DNA of 10,760 bases from Clostridium sp. CAG:411 (GTDB lineage: Bacteria; Bacillota; Clostridia; Lachnospirales; Lachnospiraceae), in the NCBI GenBank assembly GCA_000437275.1, contig FR899718.1:1-10760 (forward strand), read 5' to 3'. This document shows, in pieces, positions 4,465 through 10,760 of the stretch. Made by a program: the position numbers and the translations under genes. The first letter of the stretch is position 1; each line of letters starts with the position of its first letter. The notes under the pieces were generated by a model. It was given only the letters and a program-made list of their open reading frames with translations, made no database searches and was not told the origin of the DNA.

Positions 4465-4932
4465 CTAAAATCGCATATTTTTCTTAAATTGCTTTTCTGC
4501 TTCTCTCTGCTGATCTCGTTTTGCAATATCCTGTCGTTTATCGTATAATTTTTTACCTTTGGCTAGCCCAATCTCTACTTTCACGAGACTGCCCTTAAAA
4601 TAGACATTAAGAGGTACTAAGGTATAACCTTTCTGTTGCATCTGTCCTATCATTTTGTTAATTTCATATTTGTGAAGCAACAACTTTTTTACACGCAAAG
4701 GATCTCGGTTAAAAATATTGCCTTTTTCATACGGACTGATATGCATTCCGTATATATACACTTCGCCTTTTTCCACACGAACAAAAGCTTCTTTTATACT
4801 ACACTTTCCCATTCGAAGCGATTTTACTTCTGTTCCATGCAAAGAAATACCCGCTTCATAGGTTTCTTCTATAAAGTAATCATGTCTCGCCTTTTTATTA
4901 TTTGCAATTAATTTTCTCGGTTCTTTTGCCAT
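4465..4932 (-). CDS. smpB: SsrA-binding protein SmpB
   Basis: SmpB binds the tRNA-like domain of tmRNA, stands in for the missing anticodon arm, and brings alanyl-tmRNA into the ribosomal A site. The 155 residues are the normal length. Motifs include NKKARHDYFIEETYEAGISL (12-31), GTEVKSLR (33-40), the HISPYEKGN loop (64-72) and GLAKGKKLYDKR (122-133). A basic tail (134-155, KQFKKNMRF) becomes a helix in the mRNA channel. ATG lies close behind GAGGAG. It sits between rnr and ssrA, the usual Firmicutes order for trans-translation genes. It appears intact. Confidence 0.97.
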   Translation of the reverse strand: MAKEPRKLIANNKKARHDYFIEETYEAGISLHGTEVKSLRMGKCSIKEAFVRVEKGEVYIYGMHISPYEKGNIFNRDPLRVKKLLLHKYEINKMIGQMQQKGYTLVPLNVYFKGSLVKVEIGLAKGKKLYDKRQDIAKRDQQREAEKQFKKNMRF

Positions 4933-4991
4933 TCTCCTCTATCCTTTTCTCTTTCATTATTACTATAACAAGTTATTTTCATAACAGTTTT

Positions 4992-5022
4992 GCAAAGGAA
5001 GTCCTCCACAGACTCCCCTTGC
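4992..5022 (-). other. 12-bp intercistronic stem-loop between rnr and smpB
   Basis: GCAAGGGGAGTC pairs fully with GACTTCCTTTGC (two G-U) around a 7-nt loop. It is followed by AAAACTG, not a U-run, so it is unlikely to terminate. A smaller GTTAT-GAAA-ATAAC hairpin follows. These may stabilise mRNA ends or attenuate readthrough into smpB. Confidence 0.55.
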
Positions 5023-5048
5023 CTATAAATACATTTTTTCTAACCATT

Positions 5049-7310
5049 CTACTGGTCTTTTTCTTTTGCCTCCTTACGAAGTTTTTCAAATTTTTCTTCT
5101 GCCTTTCGTTGTGCAGCTTCCACTTCTTCTTCCGTTGGAGTATAACGCGCTAAAATTTCCTTTTCGTTCCATTCCTCTTCATCTGGCTTTGGAAGTTCAA
5201 AGTCCACCGTCCGAGTGAGTTTATCCACTCCTGAAACTACAATCTGAATTTTTTCTCCCAGTTTATAAGTCTTCTTTGTGTGTTCACCAACCATCCTATA
5301 GTTTTCTTCGTCATAATAATAGTAATCATCTGTCAATGCGGTAACTTTTATCATACCCTCTACTGTGTTTGGTAATTCCACATAGATTCCCCATGTGCTT
5401 ATGCTAGATATAATACCTTCAAATGTCTGTCCAACAAATTGTTTCATATATTCAGCTTTTTTCATCTTTTCTACTTCACGTTCTGCTTCATCTGCCCGTC
5501 TTTCCAATTGACTAGATTGTAATGCAATGTCTGGTAAAATTTTATTATAATGTTGTGTTCTCTTTTCTGTTAAACCAGATTTTAAACTCTCTTTTATAAT
5601 GCGATGAATCTGTAAATCTGGATATCTACGAATCGGTGAAGTAAAATGACAATAGTATTTTGTAGCTAATCCAAAATGTCCATCACACGCTACTGTATAT
5701 CTAGCCTGTTTCATGGAACGTAAGGTCAAGCGGCTGATTAATGTTTCCTCCTGCGTTCCCTCGATTTTTTGGATTAATTTTTGCAATTCTTTTGGATGAA
5801 TTTCTTCTGCACCAATCTTAATACTATATCCAAAATTATTAATAAAAATACCTAACTTTTGAATTTTTTCTGGATCCGGTTCTTCATGAGTACGGTATAC
5901 AAATGGAGATTCTCTCCAATAAAAGTCTTCTGCAATCGTTTCATTTGCAACCAGCATAAAATCTTCAATAATTTTGGTTGCTTTATTTCTTTCATAAGCC
6001 TTTACCTCTATTGGTTTTCCCTTTTCATCTAAAATTATCTTACTTTCTGGAAAATCAAAATCAATCGAACCTCTTTTTCTCCTCTTTTCTCTTAATATAT
6101 CTGCCAATTCTTCCATCAACTCAAACATTGGCACAAGCGGCTCATTTTCTTTTATCGTTTCTTCATCATGATCTTCAATGATTTTTTTCACCTGCGTATA
6201 TGACATACGCTTTGTAATATTAACTACCGTCTCTGAGATTCGATGATCAATAACATTTCCCTTTTTATCAATGTCCATAAAACAACTCAATGCAAGACGA
6301 TCTACCCCCGCATTTAACGAACAAATACCATTTGACAATGCATGTGGCAACATAGGAATCACTCGATCCACCAAATACACACTTGTTCCTCGTTTTATAG
6401 CCTCTACATCTAAAGGAGAACCCTCTGTCACATAATTGGATACATCTGCAATATGCACACCTAACTTATAGATATCTCCCTCTTTTGTAAGAGAAACCGC
6501 ATCATCTAAGTCTTTTGCATCTTCTCCATCAATCGTGACCATCATCATATCTCGAATATCTTCTCTGCCTATTTTCGCTTCTTCTGGCACTTCATCTGGA
6601 ACTTCCTCTACCTGATGCATTACCCCTTCTGGAAATTCTTCTGGTAATCCATAAGCTCGTACAATTGATAAAATATCAACTCCCGGATCATTGATATGTC
6701 CTAAAATTTCAATAATCTTTCCTTCTGGATTTTGTTTGGCATCGCCATAACTGGTTATTTTTACAACAACCTTATGGCCAGTAACTGCATTTTTACAGTG
6801 TTCCTTTGGAATAAAGATATCCTTTGTAAACTTCTGATTATCCGAAATAACAAAGCCATAGTTTTTACTTTTCGAAAAGGTACCAACAACAATATCTGTT
6901 CCTCTTTCTATAATCCCAACAATACGTCCTTCTAAACGTTTTCCCGTTTTTTCAGGATTAATATCTACTTGCACGATATCATTGTGTAACGCTCCCTTTG
7001 TAGCATTCTCTGGTATGAAAATATCATCTTTTTCTCCTTCAATGCGCACAAAGCCATATCCTTTTTGTGTACCGCAGAAAGTTCCAACTTGAATGTTTCC
7101 TGAAAGCGGTTTTACCTTTCCATTTGCGTCAATCGTAATCTTACCCTCTGCGATCAAACTTTCGATTACCTCATGAAAATCTGCCTTTTCTTTTCTTGGA
7201 ACCTGAAGAAGACTCATCATCTCTTTCATTTTTATTGGCCGATAATGTTTTTCTGATATAAATCCATATATCAGTTTTTTCTTTTCTTCTAGTAATATTC
7301 TGTCCATCAT
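5049..7310 (-). CDS. rnr: ribonuclease R (RNB-family 3'-5' exoribonuclease)
   Basis: It degrades structured RNA and, with tmRNA-SmpB, faulty mRNAs. Numbering from the GTG at 7319, the order is a winged-helix N-terminus (about 8-70), two cold-shock OB domains (about 75-210; GYGFVRIEGEKDDIFIP and NYGFVISD...DIFIPKEH) and the RNB domain (about 255-580). The RNB metal site is DGEDAKDLDDA, with D264, D270, D272 and D273. HFTSPIRRYPDL (558-569) and an S1 domain (about 630-710, EGIISSISTWGIYVEL) follow, then a charged E/K tail. The open frame reaches GTG at 7319, but AAGGGGTG overlaps that codon. The ATG at 7310 (753 residues) is 6 nt behind it and is preferred. The gene is intact and has its own promoter after the secG terminator. 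Confidence 0.95.
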   Translation of the reverse strand: MMDRILLEEKKKLIYGFISEKHYRPIKMKEMMSLLQVPRKEKADFHEVIESLIAEGKITIDANGKVKPLSGNIQVGTFCGTQKGYGFVRIEGEKDDIFIPENATKGALHNDIVQVDINPEKTGKRLEGRIVGIIERGTDIVVGTFSKSKNYGFVISDNQKFTKDIFIPKEHCKNAVTGHKVVVKITSYGDAKQNPEGKIIEILGHINDPGVDILSIVRAYGLPEEFPEGVMHQVEEVPDEVPEEAKIGREDIRDMMMVTIDGEDAKDLDDAVSLTKEGDIYKLGVHIADVSNYVTEGSPLDVEAIKRGTSVYLVDRVIPMLPHALSNGICSLNAGVDRLALSCFMDIDKKGNVIDHRISETVVNITKRMSYTQVKKIIEDHDEETIKENEPLVPMFELMEELADILREKRRKRGSIDFDFPESKIILDEKGKPIEVKAYERNKATKIIEDFMLVANETIAEDFYWRESPFVYRTHEEPDPEKIQKLGIFINNFGYSIKIGAEEIHPKELQKLIQKIEGTQEETLISRLTLRSMKQARYTVACDGHFGLATKYYCHFTSPIRRYPDLQIHRIIKESLKSGLTEKRTQHYNKILPDIALQSSQLERRADEAEREVEKMKKAEYMKQFVGQTFEGIISSISTWGIYVELPNTVEGMIKVTALTDDYYYYDEENYRMVGEHTKKTYKLGEKIQIVVSGVDKLTRTVDFELPKPDEEEWNEKEILARYTPTEEEVEAAQRKAEEKFEKLRKEAKEKDQ

Positions 7311-7415
7311 AGCAATCACCCCTTCTCTTTTTTCTTTTATATCTTTCTAATCTTTATCGTATCTATTTATTACTCTTATACCCTACCTATCCTAAAATCC
7401 TAATTTTATAGTTCT

Positions 7416-7424
7416 ATTATACCA
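7416..7424 (-). promoter_or_regulatory. extended -10 promoter for rnr
   Basis: TGG-TATAAT on the minus strand, with only a weak -35 that overlaps the T-tract of the secG terminator. The start would be near 7409, giving a leader of about 100 nt. It could also drive smpB. Confidence 0.6.
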
Positions 7425-7435
7425 CCCTATAGAGT

Positions 7436-7471
7436 AAAAAGAAAGGTAGATGAAATATATCCATCTACCTT
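7436..7471 (-). terminator. rho-independent terminator after secG
   Basis: AAGGTAGATG and CATCTACCTT form a perfect 10-bp stem with a 9-nt loop, followed by TCTTTTT. It begins about 24 nt past the secG stop. Confidence 0.9.
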
Positions 7472-7494
7472 ATCTATGGTTATCATTCTATTTT

Positions 7495-7749
7495 TTACCA
7501 AACCTTTAAGTTTAACACTACAGAAAGAATAATAAATAGTACAGCTAATGCAGTTGTTGCTCTCTTTAATGCTCCCTCTGCAGAACGTCCTTTATTCTTA
7601 CTCCAGTATGTGTCACTTCCGCCTGATACTCCACCAGTGATAGCAGATAATCCTGCATCCTTACCCTCCTGCATCAAAACAATCACAGTAAGAGCTACAC
7701 AAACTAAAATGTATATAATTGTCAAAATAGCCTTGATTGTACTTAGCAC
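7495..7749 (-). CDS. secG: preprotein translocase subunit SecG
   Basis: SecG is a small membrane subunit of the SecYEG channel that assists SecA-driven export. At 84 residues it has two membrane helices (about 5-26 and 62-82) joined by a cytoplasmic loop. VLMQEGKDAGL (24-34) and the Gly-rich AITGGVSGGSDTYW are family hallmarks, and KRATTALAVLFI opens the second helix. The start is GTG, 8 nt behind AGGAGG. No ATG is available nearby. It lies between gpmI and rnr, with its own promoter and terminator, so it may be a single-gene unit. Confidence 0.95.
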   Translation of the reverse strand: MLSTIKAILTIIYILVCVALTVIVLMQEGKDAGLSAITGGVSGGSDTYWSKNKGRSAEGALKRATTALAVLFIILSVVLNLKVW

Positions 7750-7783
7750 AATTCACACCTCCTAATAAAGCAATCATTTTTAT

Positions 7784-7812
7784 ATTATATCATGCATATA
7801 TATGTTTTTCAA
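7784..7812 (-). promoter_or_regulatory. promoter for secG
   Basis: TTGAAA, 17 bp, TATAAT with TGA extension, close to full consensus, in the 71-nt gap after gpmI. No terminator separates gpmI from secG, so some readthrough is likely. Confidence 0.8.
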
Positions 7813-7820
7813 TGTTTTTC

Positions 7821-9365
7821 TTATTTTTTCATCAATAAGGACTTTCCTGTCATCTCTGCAGGCTGTTCCATCTCCATCATTTCTAATAACGTAGGCGCAA
7901 TATCAGCCAAGCATCCGCCTTCTCTTAATGTGTAATTTTCATCATAATTAACTAAGATAAAAGGTACTGGATTTGTTGTATGTGCAGTGAAAGGTGCTCC
8001 TGTTTCATAATCAATTAACTGTTCGCAGTTACCATGATCTGCGCAGATAAACATCTGTCCATCCACTTCTTTTAATGCCTCTACAGCCTTTCCAACACAC
8101 TCGTCTACTACTTCTACAGCCTTAACTGCAGCTTCTTGCACTCCAGTATGACCAACCATATCTGGGTTTGCAAAATTAATGATGATTACATCGTACTTAT
8201 CAGACTTAATCGCATCTACCAATCCATCACATACTTTATAGGCACTCATCTCTGGTTGCAAATCATATGTTGCTACTTTAGGAGATTTTACTAAAAGTCT
8301 TTCTTCACCTTTATTTGGTTCTTCGACGCCACCATTAAAGAAGAATGTAACATGTGCATATTTTTCTGTTTCAGCAGTACGAAGTTGTGTCTTTCCATTT
8401 TTAGCAAGATACTCACCAAATGTGTTTGTGATTTCCACTTTATGGAAAGCCACTGTCTTATTCGGAATTGTTACATCATATTCTGTAAATACAACAAATG
8501 TAGTATTCTTTCTTCCACCTTTACGCTCAAATCCATCAAATTCATCTGCGCAAAATGCTCTTGTCAATTCTCTTGCTCTATCTGGACGGAAATTATAGAA
8601 TATAACCGAATCGTTATCCTTTACGGTTGCAACAGGTGTACCATTTTCCATAATTACGGTTGGAAGTACAAATTCATCTGTTTCCTCTTTATCATAAGAA
8701 TTCTGTACAGCCGATAATGCATCTTCTGCTGTTACACCTTCTCCATCTGCAATTGCCTTATAAGCCTTCTCAACACGATCCCAACGATTATCACGATCCA
8801 TTGCATAATAACGTCCCATAACACTGGCAATCTTTCCAACTCCGATTTCATTCATCTTATCCAAAGCTTCCTGAACAAAACCTTTACCAGACGCTGGTGC
8901 GGTATCTCTACCATCTAAAAATGCATGTACATAAACATTCTGAATACCTTCTTTTTTAGCTAATTCAAGCAATCCATACATATGGCTGTTATGACTATGC
9001 ACACCACCATCTGACAATAATCCAAATAAATGAAGGTCGGAATTGTTTTCTTTACAATTTTTAACAGCCTTTAATAAAGCTTCATTCTTAAAGAAGTCTC
9101 CATCCTGAATCTCTTTTGTAATTCTTGTCAATTCCTGATATACAATTCTACCGGCACCCATATTCAAATGTCCAACTTCAGAGTTTCCCATCTGGCCCTC
9201 TGGAAGACCAACTGCCATTCCACTAGCATTTCCCTTTACAAAAGGATATTCTGCCATTAACTTGTCCATAACAGGTGTATTTGCCATAGCAACCGCATTG
9301 GCTTCCTTTTTTTCATTCAATCCGTAACCATCTAAAATCATCAATACTGTAGGTTTTTTACTCAT
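7821..9365 (-). CDS. gpmI: 2,3-bisphosphoglycerate-independent phosphoglycerate mutase
   Basis: It interconverts 3- and 2-phosphoglycerate in glycolysis through a phosphoserine intermediate and needs manganese. The 514 residues are the usual length. Visible sites are D12 (MILDGYG), the catalytic S62 (NSEVGHLNMG), H123 (HSHN), D151/R153/D154 (DGRDT), R260/R263 (FRPDRARE), K335, D402 and H406 (PDMVGHTG), D443-H444 (ADHGN) and H462. All metal and substrate positions appear present. ATG lies behind AAAGGAG. It follows tpiA after a terminator and has a near-consensus promoter, so it is expressed apart from pgk-tpiA while serving the next step of the same pathway. Confidence 0.97.
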   Translation of the reverse strand: MSKKPTVLMILDGYGLNEKKEANAVAMANTPVMDKLMAEYPFVKGNASGMAVGLPEGQMGNSEVGHLNMGAGRIVYQELTRITKEIQDGDFFKNEALLKAVKNCKENNSDLHLFGLLSDGGVHSHNSHMYGLLELAKKEGIQNVYVHAFLDGRDTAPASGKGFVQEALDKMNEIGVGKIASVMGRYYAMDRDNRWDRVEKAYKAIADGEGVTAEDALSAVQNSYDKEETDEFVLPTVIMENGTPVATVKDNDSVIFYNFRPDRARELTRAFCADEFDGFERKGGRKNTTFVVFTEYDVTIPNKTVAFHKVEITNTFGEYLAKNGKTQLRTAETEKYAHVTFFFNGGVEEPNKGEERLLVKSPKVATYDLQPEMSAYKVCDGLVDAIKSDKYDVIIINFANPDMVGHTGVQEAAVKAVEVVDECVGKAVEALKEVDGQMFICADHGNCEQLIDYETGAPFTAHTTNPVPFILVNYDENYTLREGGCLADIAPTLLEMMEMEQPAEMTGKSLLMKK

Positions 9366-9510
9366 ACTAAAAGCTCCTTTGCATTTTATTTTGATTGTAG
9401 TAACTAATCAGATCTATCCTCTGAATAATTAGAACTATAAATTTGTAACCATTCACATTACTTTATCTGTATCTATTTATTCCTTTTTATGATACCACTA
9501 AAACACCACT

Positions 9511-9539
9511 ATTATAATAAATATCAAAGCGTTTTTCAA
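9511..9539 (-). promoter_or_regulatory. promoter for gpmI
   Basis: TTGAAA, 17 bp, TATAAT. The start is near 9504, leaving a leader of about 139 nt. The leader (9366-9504) holds a modest hairpin, CTAAT...CAGA-7 nt-TCTG-ATTAG, and no riboswitch I recognise. The rest of the 302-bp gap is the terminator upstream. Confidence 0.8.
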
Positions 9540-9577
9540 GTTTTTCTATATAAAAGTTTATACCAGATACACGCCAC

Positions 9578-9625
9578 AAAACAAAAGGGCTATCTGATCG
9601 GTAATAATAACCGTTCAAATAGCCC
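9578..9625 (-). terminator. rho-independent terminator after tpiA
   Basis: GGGCTAT/ATAGCCC, continued by TTGA-A-CGGT with ACCG-A-TCAG (one A-A mismatch), around a 7-nt loop, then TTTTGTTTT. It begins about 42 nt past the tpiA stop and separates the pgk-tpiA unit from gpmI. Confidence 0.9.
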
Positions 9626-9667
9626 AAAGTCTTTATCGACAAAATAATTTTATGCTAAATTCAAAAA

Positions 9668-10414
9668 TTACTTGTAGTTTACGATCTGACCAAATTCAGC
9701 TTTCAAAGAAGCTCCACCTACAAGACCACCGTCAATGTTTGGCTTAGCAAATAAGTCTGCTGCTGTCTTAGCATTTACAGAACCACCATACTGAATACGG
9801 ATTTCTGCTGCTGTTGCATCATCATAAACTTCAGCGATGCAAGCACGAATAGCAGCACATACTTCTTCTGCCTGATCAGAAGTAGCTGTCTCTCCTGTAC
9901 CGATTGCCCAGATTGGCTCATATGCGATTACAGCCTTCTTAGCCTGATCTGCTGTTACATTCTGGAATGCAATTTTAATCTGCATACGAATCCAGTCAAT
10001 GTAAACACCCTGTTTTCTCTGAGCCAAAGACTCACCACAGCAGATAATTGGTGTAATTCCATGTTCAAATGCCTTTAATACTTTCTTATTTACAGTTTCG
10101 TCTGTTTCAGCAAAGTATTCTCTTCTCTCTGAATGTCCAAGTACAACATATTTAACACCTGCATCAACTAACATAGCTGGTGAAATTTCACCTGTGTATG
10201 CACCGCTTTCTTCAAAGTACATATTTTCAGCGCCAATGTTGATGTTACTTCCCTTTGCAGCTTCCATTGCAGGAATAATGTCAATTGCAGGTACGCAGAA
10301 TACTACATCTACATCATCATTTGCAACTAATGGCTTTAATTCGTTTACTAATGCAACTGCCTCGCTTGGAGTTTTATTCATTTTCCAGTTACCAGCAATA
10401 ATTTTCTTACGCAT
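9668..10414 (-). CDS. tpiA: triosephosphate isomerase
   Basis: It interconverts dihydroxyacetone phosphate and glyceraldehyde 3-phosphate; the enzyme is a cytoplasmic dimer with a TIM barrel. At 248 residues it is of normal length. Catalytic residues are all visible: N9 and K11 in GNWKMN, H94 in LGHSERR and E166 in AYEPIWAIGTG, which opens into the flexible lid. The phosphate-binding QYGGSV (208-213) and GGLVGGASL (229-237) close the barrel. ATG follows GTGAGGA at about 9 nt. It lies 169 nt behind pgk, an unusually long gap filled by a structured element. Confidence 0.97.
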   Translation of the reverse strand: MRKKIIAGNWKMNKTPSEAVALVNELKPLVANDDVDVVFCVPAIDIIPAMEAAKGSNINIGAENMYFEESGAYTGEISPAMLVDAGVKYVVLGHSERREYFAETDETVNKKVLKAFEHGITPIICCGESLAQRKQGVYIDWIRMQIKIAFQNVTADQAKKAVIAYEPIWAIGTGETATSDQAEEVCAAIRACIAEVYDDATAAEIRIQYGGSVNAKTAADLFAKPNIDGGLVGGASLKAEFGQIVNYK

Positions 10415-10444
10415 AATAATATCCTCACTTTATTTTTATTTAAC

Positions 10445-10528
10445 AGGTGATTGCAAATGCTGCCACTTAAATCTTTTCTATACCATCTGTATATCCGAAA
10501 CAACGTGGTAAAACATCTGCAATCCCCT
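10445..10528 (-). promoter_or_regulatory. structured RNA element between pgk and tpiA
   Basis: On the minus strand AGGGGATTGCAGATG and CATTTGCAATCACCT pair at 14 of 15 positions (one G-U, one G-A mismatch) across a 54-nt interior. Inside are CCAC/GTGG (10505-10508 with 10463-10466) and a TATAC-AGATG-GTATA hairpin (10479-10493). No U-tract follows, so it is not a terminator. It may be an mRNA processing or stabilising structure, or a regulatory RNA for tpiA. I match it to no known riboswitch. Confidence 0.5.
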
Positions 10529-10583
10529 ATTTATCTGAGATCATCATCTCAACATCATTATCTACCTGAATTTTTGCAACAAA

Positions 10584-10760
10584 TTACTTATCATTTGCAG
10601 CAACTACACCTGGAAGATCTTTACCCTCTAAGAATTCAAGAGAAGCTCCACCACCTGTAGAAATGTGTGTCATCTTATCTGCAAATCCTAACTGGTTTGC
10701 TGCTGCTGCTGAATCTCCACCACCAATGATTGTAGTAGCATCAATTTCAGCCATTGCCTT
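10584..10760 (-). CDS. pgk: phosphoglycerate kinase, C-terminal end (partial)
   Basis: The last 58 codons are in the window; the rest lies beyond the right edge. Phosphoglycerate kinase transfers phosphate from 1,3-bisphosphoglycerate to ADP. The visible part holds TTIIGGGDSAAA (9-20 of the fragment), the nucleotide-binding glycine loop, then ADKMTHISTGGGASLEFLEG (27-46), the most conserved stretch of the C-terminal domain. It ends VVAANDK-TAA. It is the first gene of the unit continuing into tpiA. Confidence 0.96.
   Translation of the reverse strand, partial: KAMAEIDATTIIGGGDSAAAANQLGFADKMTHISTGGGASLEFLEGKDLPGVVAANDK

Noticed and set aside
9366..9504. Riboswitch in the gpmI leader
   Set aside because: Only a modest hairpin is visible; no conserved aptamer core was recognised.
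1..10760. CRISPR array or complete insertion sequence
   Set aside because: No regularly spaced 20-40 bp repeats and no transposase frame or terminal repeats were seen.

Overview
The window looks like a low-GC Firmicutes chromosome, most likely a gut-type Clostridia (Lachnospiraceae-like). The reasons are AT-rich intergenic DNA, strong AGGAGG ribosome sites, extended -10 promoters, a tmRNA tag ending in ALAA, and the gene order pgk-tpiA-gpmI-secG-rnr-smpB-ssrA. Every gene I can support is on the minus strand, so transcription runs from high to low coordinates.

Core half (about 3986-10760). Three glycolytic genes come first: the C-terminus of pgk, then tpiA, a strong terminator, and gpmI with its own promoter. 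They are followed by secG (protein export), rnr (RNase R), smpB and ssrA (tmRNA). SmpB and tmRNA rescue stalled ribosomes, and RNase R degrades the faulty mRNAs, so the last three form one trans-translation module. Two untranslated elements stand out. One is a structured stretch between pgk and tpiA built on a 14-of-15-bp helix. The other is a diverged second copy of the ssrA 3' end (T arm plus acceptor strand), placed between the apparent ssrA promoter and the ssrA 5' end. This puts a 3' half directly upstream of a 5' half, which is the arrangement seen in circularly permuted tmRNA genes, while the intact one-piece gene is still present.

Accessory half (1 to about 3985). Immediately downstream of the ssrA 3' end the sequence becomes a patchwork of small genes and gene debris. 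It holds a 210-residue protein of unknown function, the C-terminus of a nitroreductase, a truncated receiver domain of an AgrA-type response regulator, a frameshifted small gene, an imperfect inverted-repeat cluster, and a DUF6061-like small protein. After these come a tRNA-like RNA with an 8-bp acceptor and 5-bp T stem but no convincing anticodon arm, a four-CxxC zinc-ribbon protein, a GNAT acetyltransferase and the C-terminus of a GrpB-family protein. The tRNA-like element sits just behind a promoter and just ahead of the zinc-ribbon gene, so it may be a leader RNA as well as, or instead of, a tRNA. Two long hairpins in this half, one of them the ssrA terminator, share identical 9-nt arms.

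The best leads for something undescribed are the permuted-like ssrA arrangement, the tRNA-like leader at 1522-1624 and the pgk-tpiA intercistronic structure. All family names come from recall of motifs; no search was run.
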